50,078 bases of DNA, taken from positions 1 through 50,078 of the forward strand of contig CAZTYW010000007.1 in NCBI GenBank assembly GCA_964617695.1, read 5' to 3'. The stretch's first letter is position 1; every line of letters begins with the position of its first letter. Made by a program: the position numbers and the translations under genes. The DNA comes from CAZTYW01 sp964617695. Lineage in GTDB: Bacteria; Chloroflexota; Dehalococcoidia; UBA2247; RBG-13-53-26. The notes beneath the pieces were generated by a model. That model was given only the letters and a program-made list of their open reading frames with translations, ran no database searches and had not been told where the DNA came from. Below, piece by piece: positions 8,760 to 16,888 of this stretch.

Positions 8760-9163
8760 ACTCTCATGCAGATCTCAGGCGGGTCCGCCACAGTCTCCCT
8801 GACATACCGAAGCATCTGATTCACACAGGCAATGGTAAGATCGGCCAGGTCCTCTCCTCGAGTATACCTGATCCTTTCGCCACAATAAAGCACACGAAGT
8901 CTGCTGGGGAACTCCTCGTCGGCCTGATCATAGACAAAGATGATCTCGATTCCTGGGAAAATCTCCTTGCTCATGGCCCAGGTTTCACCCCGCCCCAGAG
9001 ACTCCACCTTCCCCCCAATGTACCCGGCCAGCTTGGAGACGTCGTCCACGTAGGCCAGGGCCTCCTGCCTTGTCTCCACCTCGCGCTTCATGAACCCGTC
9101 ATGGGTACCCATAGGGCCCTCAATCTCCCTCAGACTCAACAGCTTCCTATCTCCGAGGCTCAC
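8756..9163 (-). CDS. Conserved unknown in acs operon, DUF3786-like
   Basis: 135-aa soluble protein without a sure family. The segment from ADEEFPSRLRVLY to GEDLADL resembles DUF3786 proteins, which are often found near corrinoid or CODH genes, but this is a weak match from memory. The start is a GTG preceded by GGATGG at 8 nt; an internal ATG 51 nt on would give a shorter protein. It lies 15 nt after cooC and overlaps the nuoE-like gene by four bases, so it is firmly inside the operon. Its single conserved-looking Cys near the middle and one near the C-terminus do not form a metal motif. Confidence 0.65.
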   Translation of the reverse strand: MSLGDRKLLSLREIEGPMGTHDGFMKREVETRQEALAYVDDVSKLAGYIGGKVESLGRGETWAMSKEIFPGIEIIFVYDQADEEFPSRLRVLYCGERIRYTRGEDLADLTIACVNQMLRYVRETVADPPEICMRV

Positions 9164-9178
9164 TTGCCATCCACTGTG

Positions 9179-9934
9179 TCAAAGTCCGACCTTGCTGGCG
9201 AGTCTCTTTACTCCCAGGCGAACAACGGAGTCCTCGGGGAGCTCCGTGATCGGCATGCCCTTCACCTCAAGATCGGCCAGCGCCGGCTCCTGGCCTATCG
9301 TCGTCACCAGGTCAAAACCATGCCTGTCAATCGTCTTCAATATCTCGGCAGGCAGTCCGTCGGGCGAGCGGTTGACGACCAGACAGACTTTGCCGACCTG
9401 CGTCCTCATTTCTCCTATCAGTCCCTTTATCTCCCCCGCCGTGTTGACACCTCTCTGTGTCAGGTCAGACACGATGACCAGCACGTCAACGTCCCTGGTT
9501 GTCTGGCGGCTGATGTGCTCAAGCCCGGCTTCACTGTCTATGACAACATACTCATAGTTGCGGCCCAGCCGGTCGATGGAGAGCCGCAGCATGTTGTTGG
9601 CGGCGCAATAGCAGCCCGGCCCCTCAGGGCGGCCAATGGCCAGAAGGTCGAATCCCCTGGACTCCACCAGCGCGGCCATTATCCGCGAATCAAGGTACTC
9701 CTGCTTGGGCATCGTGGGGCTGAGGCTGCCGGCCTTTATCGACTCGGTCATGTGCTCACGTATGCGGCCGACCGTCTCCTGCAGGGTCACGCCGAGTGCC
9801 TGATTGAGGTTGGTGGCAGGATCTGCGTCTATGGCCAACACAACTCCTCTGGTGGAGAGGAGCTGTATCAGGAGCGCCGAAATAGTCGTCTTGCCGGTCC
9901 CGCCTTTGCCGGCAACGACGATAGTGGTAGCCAT
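9179..9934 (-). CDS. cooC: CooC/AcsF-type nickel-insertion ATPase
   Basis: 251-aa P-loop ATPase of the MinD/CooC family, which matures nickel centres of CO dehydrogenase or acetyl-CoA synthase. The deviant Walker A GKGGTGKTT (residues 9-17), the switch motif DADPATNLNQALG, the Cys-x-Cys pair in GPGCYCAANN that binds nickel and bridges the dimer, and VVIDSEAGLEHISR are all present. It lies 9 nt after acsC. Whether it serves the CODH C-cluster or the ACS A-cluster cannot be told from sequence. Confidence 0.93.
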   Translation of the reverse strand: MATTIVVAGKGGTGKTTISALLIQLLSTRGVVLAIDADPATNLNQALGVTLQETVGRIREHMTESIKAGSLSPTMPKQEYLDSRIMAALVESRGFDLLAIGRPEGPGCYCAANNMLRLSIDRLGRNYEYVVIDSEAGLEHISRQTTRDVDVLVIVSDLTQRGVNTAGEIKGLIGEMRTQVGKVCLVVNRSPDGLPAEILKTIDRHGFDLVTTIGQEPALADLEVKGMPITELPEDSVVRLGVKRLASKVGL

Positions 9935-9943
9935 ATTGTTGTC

Positions 9944-11311
9944 CTAGTTCTTCAGGTTGGCGGCAAAGCCCGGCAGAAAACCGGGAATGTCGCTGGCTTC
10001 CCTCGGCCCCACCACAACCTTCCACCCCGGCAGCGCCTCTTCAAGCTCACCTTTGATTCTGGCTACCTTGCCGGGGATAACCAGCGTCCGCGTTTTCGCC
10101 TTGTCCTCCACGCCTGACCTCTTGAGGAAAGGAGCAATGGCGTCACCGTTGAACTTGCCTGCTGCCCAGGCGGTTAGCACGCCGAGACCCTCCGAGTCTT
10201 TCACCAGTAGCCACGATGGGGTCTTGCTTGATTCGATCTCCGCAGACACGATGAAGTAGGTCAGTGCCCAGTTGGTCGTGATCAGCACGGGTGAGTCATT
10301 ACCAGGCTCACCCACGGCGTACAGTTTCTCCTCCACGGAGAGCGGCATGCGAGGATCGGTGTATATGTTGAGCCTCTGCGTCAGGAGCGGCCGCAGCGAA
10401 TACTGGTCAAAGTCAGACAGCACGACGATGGAAGCAAACTTGATGATGGAGACGGCAGCAGTCAATATCTCCTTTAGCCCTTCCCTGGCAGTGAAACACG
10501 GGAACACGATGGTCGGGTAGCCGAGCGGCCTGAAGCTCTGCTTGACCGCTGCCCGCCTGATGAACGTCTGGTCCCTGATGACGTCCATCACGTTCTTGGA
10601 GCCGGGGTCGAGTACCAGATCGTCTAGCTTCTCTTCCTTCAATCTCGTGGTCAGGGCAACGAGCCCTTCAACACCGTCAGCGCGAACCCCAATCGGAGTA
10701 GGCTTTTCTTTGATCCTGGGGATGGACTTGTCGATGTTGCCCTTGGTGATCGGATACAGCAGCGGCCTCCTGTCCACACAGATGTCCCTGGCAGCGAAGA
10801 GCGCATCCGTATCCTCTGATATCAGCATAATGCCAACGTCAGTGCCGCCGTAGACCTTCCTTACCAGAGCTTCGTATCTGGCCCTGTCTCCTGATTCGAA
10901 TTGGAGAGCCAGCAAATCAGCCCTGAGAGTAAGGCCCACTACGTCAAACTGGAGTTGGGTTATCTTCCTTATTTTCTCGTCGACCTTCGCCTCATCCTCC
11001 TTGTCAGAGATGAGAAGCGCAATCCCCGTTTGGTGCACATAGGTCTTCTCGTGCCGGTAGACAACCTCTTCGTTACCTACCTGCAGGTCTTTCTCGCCCG
11101 AGCCTATCGTAACCAGCTTCATAGCTGGGGCCAACGCGTCCTCAAGCTCCTCCCTTGTTTCGGGAGACAGGTACGGGCACTTGTCGACAGTGGCTCCCCC
11201 GGAGGCCAGCTTCATGGCGAAGGCAAAACACGTCGGGAAGCCGCACTCCTTGCAGTTCTTCTTACCCGCTTCCGGAAGCTTTTTGACGATATCAGTTCCC
11301 TTGGCTGGCAT
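9944..11311 (-). CDS. acsC: Corrinoid/iron-sulfur protein large subunit (AcsC/CdhE)
   Basis: 455-aa large subunit of the corrinoid iron-sulfur protein, which carries the methyl group on cobalamin from methyl-THF to acetyl-CoA synthase. The N-terminal 4Fe-4S domain is clear, with Cys20, Cys23, Cys28 and Cys45 (NCKECGFPTCFAFAMKL and KCPYLS). A TIM-barrel-like middle and a C-terminal B12-binding region (SEGLGVLTAWAAGKFNGD) follow. The length fits the usual ~445 aa. Upstream acsB ends 46 nt before it, the largest gap in this part of the operon. Confidence 0.93.
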   Translation of the reverse strand: MPAKGTDIVKKLPEAGKKNCKECGFPTCFAFAMKLASGGATVDKCPYLSPETREELEDALAPAMKLVTIGSGEKDLQVGNEEVVYRHEKTYVHQTGIALLISDKEDEAKVDEKIRKITQLQFDVVGLTLRADLLALQFESGDRARYEALVRKVYGGTDVGIMLISEDTDALFAARDICVDRRPLLYPITKGNIDKSIPRIKEKPTPIGVRADGVEGLVALTTRLKEEKLDDLVLDPGSKNVMDVIRDQTFIRRAAVKQSFRPLGYPTIVFPCFTAREGLKEILTAAVSIIKFASIVVLSDFDQYSLRPLLTQRLNIYTDPRMPLSVEEKLYAVGEPGNDSPVLITTNWALTYFIVSAEIESSKTPSWLLVKDSEGLGVLTAWAAGKFNGDAIAPFLKRSGVEDKAKTRTLVIPGKVARIKGELEEALPGWKVVVGPREASDIPGFLPGFAANLKN

Positions 11312-11357
11312 GTGAACCTCCTATCTCTACCCTCCAGTCGACCGGTGAAGCTGACTG

Positions 11358-12590
11358 CTAGACAGGCAACTCTACTTCGCCCTTGATCCAGGGATGCTCT
11401 ACCTTGTCGAGGAACGCCGCAAGTCCATCAGCGTCCTGCGCATCCTCTTCGGTAGCTATCTTATCGTACAGGTCCTCGGGTATGACCTCCTTGTACCTTT
11501 CCTTGATTTCCTTGGGCATCCACACCATCCTGTACAATCCGCCGTCGGCCTGGATGAACTTGGGCGACCTCAGGTACTCAAGGGCCATTCCCAGGGAGCC
11601 CTCCACCTGCCTGCCCCCAGAGGTCGTCCCGGCCATTGTGGAGAAACTCTCACCGATCACCGTCGGTCCGGCGAAATCCCTGTGCACCAGACCGAAGGCG
11701 TCTACCTCTGGTATGTAGAAGCAGATGGACTGGAAGCACCCGCAGGAGGTGTGGGGATGCTCAAAGGCACTGTGCAGATAGACCTGGTCGTACTCTCCCA
11801 GTGACTTTTCGACCGAGTTCTGGTTCACCCCGGTGTATTCACCTCTTGCCGGGTCAACGCACTCGCCCTTTTCCACCGCAAATATGGGCCCTTCGGGGTC
11901 CAGCTTGTAGGCCGCCCTGCCGTCAAACCAGTTGATGGCGCCGCAGTTGGCTATCCTCTCCGGCGTTATGACACACACATGGGTAGGAGCAAAGCTCTGG
12001 CACAGGACGCAGCCGTAGAACTCCTCTACGTCCTCTTCCTTCATGCCCCTCAGTCTCTCGTCCCTGGCGGCATAGATATTCATGGCATCAGACAGCAGTT
12101 CCTCGACCTTCTTCTCGTCCGTCACAAACGTAACTGCGATTTTCTCAATAGCCATCAGTTCCGAGGTGTACAGGAAGATGAGCATGTCGCCGATCTCTTT
12201 CAGGGAATTGAGCCCCCTCTTGAAAGAAGCCCGGTTCAACCTGATCCAGATGTCATTCCTCTGGTTCATGTGGTAGAGGCCCTCGATGTTGTTGCAGTAC
12301 ATGTGAATCCGTCTCTCGATCACCGGCTCCATGTCCTTCTCGAGTTCCTCGCCGGCGATATCGACCAGGATTGCCAGAGGCTGACTGCTGCCCTCTTCCA
12401 CGTCGGCTATGTCTGGGCCAATGATCTCCACCTTCTCATGCTCAATCTCATCCATCCCCTTGAAAGTACACAACTCAAACTTGTGCTTGATCTTGGGCCC
12501 GCCGAACTCGACGTACATGTCTTCTTTTCTGACGACCTCGCCTTCATACTGCGGCCCTATGTCAACATGAAAATCCGACATATCCACCAT
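11358..12590 (-). CDS. acsB: Acetyl-CoA synthase, short archaeal-type form (AcsB/CdhC)
   Basis: Acetyl-CoA synthase (410 aa), joining CO, a methyl group and CoA at the nickel-iron-sulfur A-cluster. All A-cluster ligands are visible: Cys194, Cys197, Cys206, Cys216 for the cubane and Cys283-Gly-Cys285 for the distal nickel. The spacing (3, 9, 10, 67, 2) equals that recalled for the Moorella enzyme (506, 509, 518, 528, 595, 597). The ~310-residue N-terminal CODH-binding domain of acetogen enzymes is absent, as in archaeal CdhC. Its ATG follows a GAGGAAG site at the end of cdhB. Confidence 0.95.
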   Translation of the reverse strand: MVDMSDFHVDIGPQYEGEVVRKEDMYVEFGGPKIKHKFELCTFKGMDEIEHEKVEIIGPDIADVEEGSSQPLAILVDIAGEELEKDMEPVIERRIHMYCNNIEGLYHMNQRNDIWIRLNRASFKRGLNSLKEIGDMLIFLYTSELMAIEKIAVTFVTDEKKVEELLSDAMNIYAARDERLRGMKEEDVEEFYGCVLCQSFAPTHVCVITPERIANCGAINWFDGRAAYKLDPEGPIFAVEKGECVDPARGEYTGVNQNSVEKSLGEYDQVYLHSAFEHPHTSCGCFQSICFYIPEVDAFGLVHRDFAGPTVIGESFSTMAGTTSGGRQVEGSLGMALEYLRSPKFIQADGGLYRMVWMPKEIKERYKEVIPEDLYDKIATEEDAQDADGLAAFLDKVEHPWIKGEVELPV

Positions 12591-12592
12591 TG

Positions 12593-13138
12593 CTATTCTT
12601 CCTCCTTCAGACTTGAAATTAGTTCTTCCAAGAACGCCCGCCAGTCCTCGTCCTTCCGGATGTTGGGAAGGGAGTAGTCAGCATTGGGATAGACGTACTT
12701 GCACAGCGTCATCGTCCTCAGGTGCGGGGCAAAATGCTTCAGCGCAGAAAGCCCCTGATTCCCCAGGTCGCTCCTGAAACCAAAGAAGATGATCAGGTCG
12801 TGATTGCCCTCGTTCCTGACCCCATGCCATTCTGGGTCCTTCAAGGCGTTAATTATCTCCACGACATCGTACTCGGAGTCTGGCCTGCCCCCGAGCTCCA
12901 CTATCTTCCCCCTGGTATGAGCCGTAGCGCATATGGGAATATTGCCCGCCGCAGCCAACTCCAGAGCGTACTCCATCAGAAGCCTGTCACCCAGAGACAG
13001 CTGCAGCAGCCTGGGCCCCAACACCAACAGAGGTCGCCTCGCCTGCTTGATCAACTCAGCGTACTCAGTGGCGTCGTCCAGCACTATGGCCGACTTCACC
13101 CCCGAAAGCACATTCACCCGATGAAGAGGCATCACCAT
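12593..13138 (-). CDS. cdhB: CODH/ACS complex epsilon subunit (CdhB)
   Basis: 181-aa protein resembling the epsilon subunit of archaeal acetyl-CoA decarbonylase/synthase. Epsilon binds the CODH alpha subunit and has a Rossmann-like fold. Family-like features are the RRPLLVLGPRLL strand-turn, the central PICATAHTRGKIVELGG, a DLIIFFGFRSD segment, and KYVYPNADYSLPN near the C-terminus. Bacterial acetogens usually lack this subunit, so its presence next to cdhA and a short acsB argues for an archaeal-type enzyme. It starts 21 nt after the 2Fe-2S protein gene and ends 2 nt before acsB. Confidence 0.85.
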   Translation of the reverse strand: MVMPLHRVNVLSGVKSAIVLDDATEYAELIKQARRPLLVLGPRLLQLSLGDRLLMEYALELAAAGNIPICATAHTRGKIVELGGRPDSEYDVVEIINALKDPEWHGVRNEGNHDLIIFFGFRSDLGNQGLSALKHFAPHLRTMTLCKYVYPNADYSLPNIRKDEDWRAFLEELISSLKEEE

Positions 13139-13159
13139 CTCGCTTTCCTCCTTCCTGGT

Positions 13160-13798
13160 CTACAGCTTGCCGGCGAGGAAATCGTCAAGCGTGAACCCGA
13201 AATACGTTCCGTCTGATTCAGCACCGATCTTTCCGGTCGGGCAGACCTCAGTGGCCCACTCCATGCCCGCCGCAAAGACCTTCTTGGCCCTCTCAGGAAA
13301 GAAGACAACCCTTCTTTCGATTCCGCGCCCCACGAAGCCGATAGCCCGGGCCCCCAGGACTTCTTCGCAGTAGCGGACGCAAAGGCCACAGAGAATGCAC
13401 CTGGTCGACTCTACGTTCAGCCGAGACTCGAAACGGTGCACATCAGCCCCATATTCGTCGGCTAGCTTCCTCAACTCTCCGCCGACATCCCCGTTGAACA
13501 TCGCCTGAGGCGCCACCAACTCAATAAGCAGCTTGCGTATTTTCTCTATCCTGGGTGTCCGAGTTCTCACCACCAGCCCTTCCTCAGCCGGATAGCCGCA
13601 CGAGGCTACCACCCGAACCCTGCCGTTCTTCTCCGCCTCAACACTGCAGACCCGGCAGGCGCCGTAGGGTACCAGCTTCTGGTGCACGCAAAGAGTGGGT
13701 ATGTCAATGTTTGCCTCCCTTGCCGCCTCCAGGACAGTAGCTCCCTGCCTGGCCTGTACCTGCTTGCCATCTATTTCAATAGTCACCGTTTCACCCAT
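13160..13798 (-). CDS. NuoG N-terminus/HoxU-like iron-sulfur protein
   Basis: 212-aa electron-transfer protein. Residues 1-80 form a plant-type [2Fe-2S] ferredoxin with Cys37, Cys48, Cys51 and Cys67 (LCVHQ, GACRVC, ASCGYP). A 4Fe-4S motif follows at Cys134, 137, 140 and 144 (CILCGLCVRYC), and a lone CPTG at residue 186 looks like the remnant of a second cluster. The His-Cys cluster site usual in NuoG is replaced by sequence without Cys. There is no catalytic hydrogenase or formate dehydrogenase domain. It is the third part of module A, 13 nt after the nuoF-like gene. Confidence 0.85.
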   Translation of the reverse strand: MGETVTIEIDGKQVQARQGATVLEAAREANIDIPTLCVHQKLVPYGACRVCSVEAEKNGRVRVVASCGYPAEEGLVVRTRTPRIEKIRKLLIELVAPQAMFNGDVGGELRKLADEYGADVHRFESRLNVESTRCILCGLCVRYCEEVLGARAIGFVGRGIERRVVFFPERAKKVFAAGMEWATEVCPTGKIGAESDGTYFGFTLDDFLAGKL

Positions 13799-13811
13799 CT
13801 TGTCCCTCCTT

Positions 13812-15722
13812 CTATCGACTGACCTTGGTGCCTACTGCCGGAGGCGCCGGCACAGGCTCGCCTGAGACCTTCACCACGGCATCAAAGCGAGGCGGACACA
13901 CATCAAAACACACGCCGCATTTGGTGCATTTCTCCTGGTCAATCCAGTGAATCAGGCCCTTGTCCCCATTCACTGCACCTGCAGGGCAATTCCTCAAACA
14001 GATAAGACAGGCCTTGCATTTCTCAGCATCAATATAGTAAGAGGTGAGATTCTTGCAGAACCTGGCCGGGCAGCGCTGCTCAATTATGTGAGCTTGGTAC
14101 TCATCCCTGAAATACTTCAGAGTCGTCAGGACGGGGTTGGCAGCCGTGCTCCCCAGAGCACAAAGCGCTGCATCAGCCAGTACCTCGGCTACCTCCTCGA
14201 TCACATCGATGTCCTCCGGCCTCCCCTCCCCGTTGCAGATGTCAGTCAGAACCTTCTGCAGCAGCCGCAGCCCTTCTCGGCAGGGTATGCATTTACCACA
14301 GGACTCTCCGCAGAGGAAATCAATGAAGTACCTGGCCACGTCCACCATGCACGTATCTTCATCCATAACCACCATGCCGCCGGACCCCATCATTGATCCA
14401 AGGTCGGTCAAAGCGTCGAAGTCAACCGGCGTGTCCAGACACTGCGCCGGAATTATGCCACCCGAGGGGCCACCGGTCTGGACTCCCTTGAACTCCTTGC
14501 CCTTGAGTATGCCACCGCCGATGTCGTAGATTATCTGCCTCAAGGTCATACCCATAGGCACTTCCACAAGTCCGGTGTTATTCACCTTGCCCACCAGGGA
14601 GAAGATCTTGGTCCCTTTGCTCCCCTCCGTCCCTGTGGACCGGAACCAGTCGGCTCCTCTGTCTATGATGAGCGGAACAGTGGCGTAGGTCTCTACGTTG
14701 TTAAGGTTGGTGGGTCTTCCCTTTATCCCGCTTACAGCGGTGTGTACGTACTTGAGCCTCGGCTCACCCACCCTGCCTTCGATGGCAGCCATCAAAGCGC
14801 TCGATTCTCCGGAGACAAATGCTCCTGCCCCGCGGTGAACTGTCACTGCGAAATTGAACCCAGAACCGAGGATACTCTCGCCAAGAAGCCCGTGCTCTTC
14901 AGCCTGCTTCAGGGCAACATTCAGGTTCTCGCAGGCGAGAGGATACTCCTGACGCACGTAGACAAACCCTTTGTTGGCCCCGATAGCATAACCACTGAGC
15001 ATGAGACCCTCAATAACGCCGTGGGGGTTGCCCTCCATCAGAGACCTGTCCATGTAGGCGCCTGGGTCGCCTTCGTCGCAGTTGACCACCACATACCGGG
15101 GCCCGTTGGGCGCACTTCTGGTCTCCTCCCACTTCCTCCCAGCCGGGAAGCCTCCGCCACCTCTGCCTCTCAGGTCCGCCTCGTTGACTTGCGCCAGTAC
15201 TTCATCTGGGCTCATCCTGGTCAGGGCCTTGGCCAGAGCATTGTACCCGCCAAGGGCGATGTAGTCCTCGATACTCTTGGGGTCTATGAGCTTGTTATTG
15301 CCGAACACTATCCGGCTCTGATGCGCATAGAACGGGATGTCCGATTCTTTGGCTATCTTGTTGCCCGTCACCGGATCGACGTATAGCAGGCGCTCGATAA
15401 TGTCATTGTTGGCCACCGCCTTCACCAACTCCGGAGCGTCCTCAGGCTTCACCTTGACATAGGAGATCTCCTCGGGAAAGACAACCACCACCACACCCTT
15501 TTCGCAGAACCCGTGGCAGCCGCTGGCCCTGGCAGCCACCCTGTCCCCCAACCCCTGGGCCTCGATCTGCTGCACAACCGCGGCAAAAACGCTCCGAGCG
15601 CCGTAGGTCTGGCAACCAGTCCCTGAACACACCACTATGGTCAGTCGGTTTGGGTCCCTCCGGGCCAGTATCTCCGCCCTCAGCTTCTCCAGCTCCTCAG
15701 CCGACGCGAGTCTATTCGCCAT
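13812..15722 (-). CDS. NuoF/HndC-like NAD(P)H-binding flavoprotein, module A
   Basis: 636-aa diaphorase subunit parallel to the one at 6323-8233. Its N-terminal thioredoxin-like domain keeps all four [2Fe-2S] Cys (CSGTGC and GCHGFC), unlike the other copy. The core has GRGGGGFPAGRKW and CDEGDPGAYMDR, then ESCGKCIPCREG, and a C-terminal two-cluster ferredoxin (CKACLICLRNCP, CTKCGVCFDVCP). I chose the ATG at 15722 because AAAGGAGGG lies just upstream and the preceding gene ends 10 nt before. It is likely to link NAD(P)H to the CODH/ferredoxin pool. Confidence 0.9.
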   Translation of the reverse strand: MANRLASAEELEKLRAEILARRDPNRLTIVVCSGTGCQTYGARSVFAAVVQQIEAQGLGDRVAARASGCHGFCEKGVVVVVFPEEISYVKVKPEDAPELVKAVANNDIIERLLYVDPVTGNKIAKESDIPFYAHQSRIVFGNNKLIDPKSIEDYIALGGYNALAKALTRMSPDEVLAQVNEADLRGRGGGGFPAGRKWEETRSAPNGPRYVVVNCDEGDPGAYMDRSLMEGNPHGVIEGLMLSGYAIGANKGFVYVRQEYPLACENLNVALKQAEEHGLLGESILGSGFNFAVTVHRGAGAFVSGESSALMAAIEGRVGEPRLKYVHTAVSGIKGRPTNLNNVETYATVPLIIDRGADWFRSTGTEGSKGTKIFSLVGKVNNTGLVEVPMGMTLRQIIYDIGGGILKGKEFKGVQTGGPSGGIIPAQCLDTPVDFDALTDLGSMMGSGGMVVMDEDTCMVDVARYFIDFLCGESCGKCIPCREGLRLLQKVLTDICNGEGRPEDIDVIEEVAEVLADAALCALGSTAANPVLTTLKYFRDEYQAHIIEQRCPARFCKNLTSYYIDAEKCKACLICLRNCPAGAVNGDKGLIHWIDQEKCTKCGVCFDVCPPRFDAVVKVSGEPVPAPPAVGTKVSR

Positions 15723-15732
15723 GGTCCCTCCT

Positions 15733-16191
15733 TTAACTTGCGGCCTCAAATATGCGCTCAAGCTCCTCGGTAGGGGGGTTGCTATGGTATACTCCGTCCA
15801 CTACCATGACCGGCCCCAGGGCACAGCAACCCAGGCAGTTGACCGTGTCCAGACTGAAACGCATGTCCCCCGACGTCTCCCCTGGCTCCAAGTCCAGTTG
15901 GTCTTTGATCCTGTCCACCAGACGGGGCGCTCCCCGCACCTGGCAGGCCGTACCCACGCAGACCGAGCACGAATGGCGGCCCTTGGGAGAGAGGCTGAAG
16001 GCCTTGTAGAAGGTCGCAACCTGGTAAACCCGGGTAAGAGGCACTTTCAACTGTTTACTTACCTCCGCTAGCGCCTCCTCAGGAAGCCAGCCAAAGCCGT
16101 TCTGCAGATCCAGCAGGATCTGGATTAACATATCCCTGTCTTTTACATAGCCATCAACGACCTTGCTTACCAACCCGGCAACACCAGCCAA
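15733..16191 (-). CDS. NuoE/HndA-like [2Fe-2S] subunit, module A
   Basis: 152-aa thioredoxin-like [2Fe-2S] protein of the complex I 24-kDa family. The typical LLDLQNGFGWLPEEAL and YQVATFYKAF helices precede the cluster Cys (VCVGTACQVRG and NCLGCCALGP). No ATG fits; I chose the TTG at 16191, which follows AAGGAGGTG at ideal spacing. A longer GTG/ATG-type extension to 16254 would read through that ribosome site and has no family character. Its partner flavoprotein starts 10 nt downstream. Confidence 0.9.
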   Translation of the reverse strand: MAGVAGLVSKVVDGYVKDRDMLIQILLDLQNGFGWLPEEALAEVSKQLKVPLTRVYQVATFYKAFSLSPKGRHSCSVCVGTACQVRGAPRLVDRIKDQLDLEPGETSGDMRFSLDTVNCLGCCALGPVMVVDGVYHSNPPTEELERIFEAAS

Positions 16192-16260
16192 TTCTGCACC
16201 TCCTTTTTCCTCATATCTCGATCCAGGTGAGCGAGGCGGGCACCCCGCCCCCACCTGCCG

Positions 16261-16872
16261 CTATTCTTCGGGCCTGCGCTTCTGCTCACGCCAGGCCCTT
16301 ATCGCCTCCTCCAGCTCCTTCTCTCGGCCATACTTCCTGGCCAGACCCCGGAGTACCCTTTCCTCGCGCGCCAGAAGAGGATGAAACCGGGGGCCTTTCC
16401 TGATCTGCTTGATGTTGTTGAGCAGATATGCGTATTCACCGCGAGCGATGGCTTCCTCCAGCACACGGCTCTCGATTCCGTATTTCTGCTGAATCGCCCT
16501 CGCCTTGCCAATGAGGTGAATGTTCTCGTTTTCGATCATGTTAACGTAATAGTTGAACCTTCTTACCTCGGCTTCCCTGACAGCTTCGTCTATCCTGTCT
16601 TCGAGCTCCGCCAGCTCCACGCCATAGTCGCGGGCCAGCTCCCGCACAAGTTCAGTGTAGACCTCTATGTCCTCGCCCTCCCTGATCCTTTCCAGGAAAC
16701 TCGAGATCTTCTTGCCTACACCTTTCTGCACGGCCTCCCTCAGCCAGGCGTCGCCAAGACCCTGCTCTTTCGCCAGCCTTTCCGCAGGCCGAATACAGAT
16801 AAGCTCACCCACCTCGATCCGGCTTATGTACCGCAAAAGCTTCTCTGTATCCGCCACGAACTTGTCGATCAT
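16261..16872 (-). CDS. Helical protein of unknown function in CODH operon
   Basis: 203-aa protein that I do not recognise, between cdhA and module A. It looks almost wholly alpha-helical and charged, with repeated patterns such as RxxEEAIARGEYAYLLNNIKQI and EKELEEAIRAWREQKRRPEE at the C-terminus. It has one Cys and no metal motif. The ATG at 16872 follows GGGAAGG and lies 16 nt after the cdhA stop, so it is translated with the CODH subunit. An assembly, scaffold or regulatory role would fit the position, but nothing in the sequence shows it. Confidence 0.7.
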   Translation of the reverse strand: MIDKFVADTEKLLRYISRIEVGELICIRPAERLAKEQGLGDAWLREAVQKGVGKKISSFLERIREGEDIEVYTELVRELARDYGVELAELEDRIDEAVREAEVRRFNYYVNMIENENIHLIGKARAIQQKYGIESRVLEEAIARGEYAYLLNNIKQIRKGPRFHPLLAREERVLRGLARKYGREKELEEAIRAWREQKRRPEE

Positions 16873-16888
16873 TTGCCTTCCCGATTGG

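Noticed and set aside
9101..10117. 338-codon plus-strand frame across cooC and acsC
   Set aside because: It spans two well-supported minus-strand genes and shows no domain or start signal.
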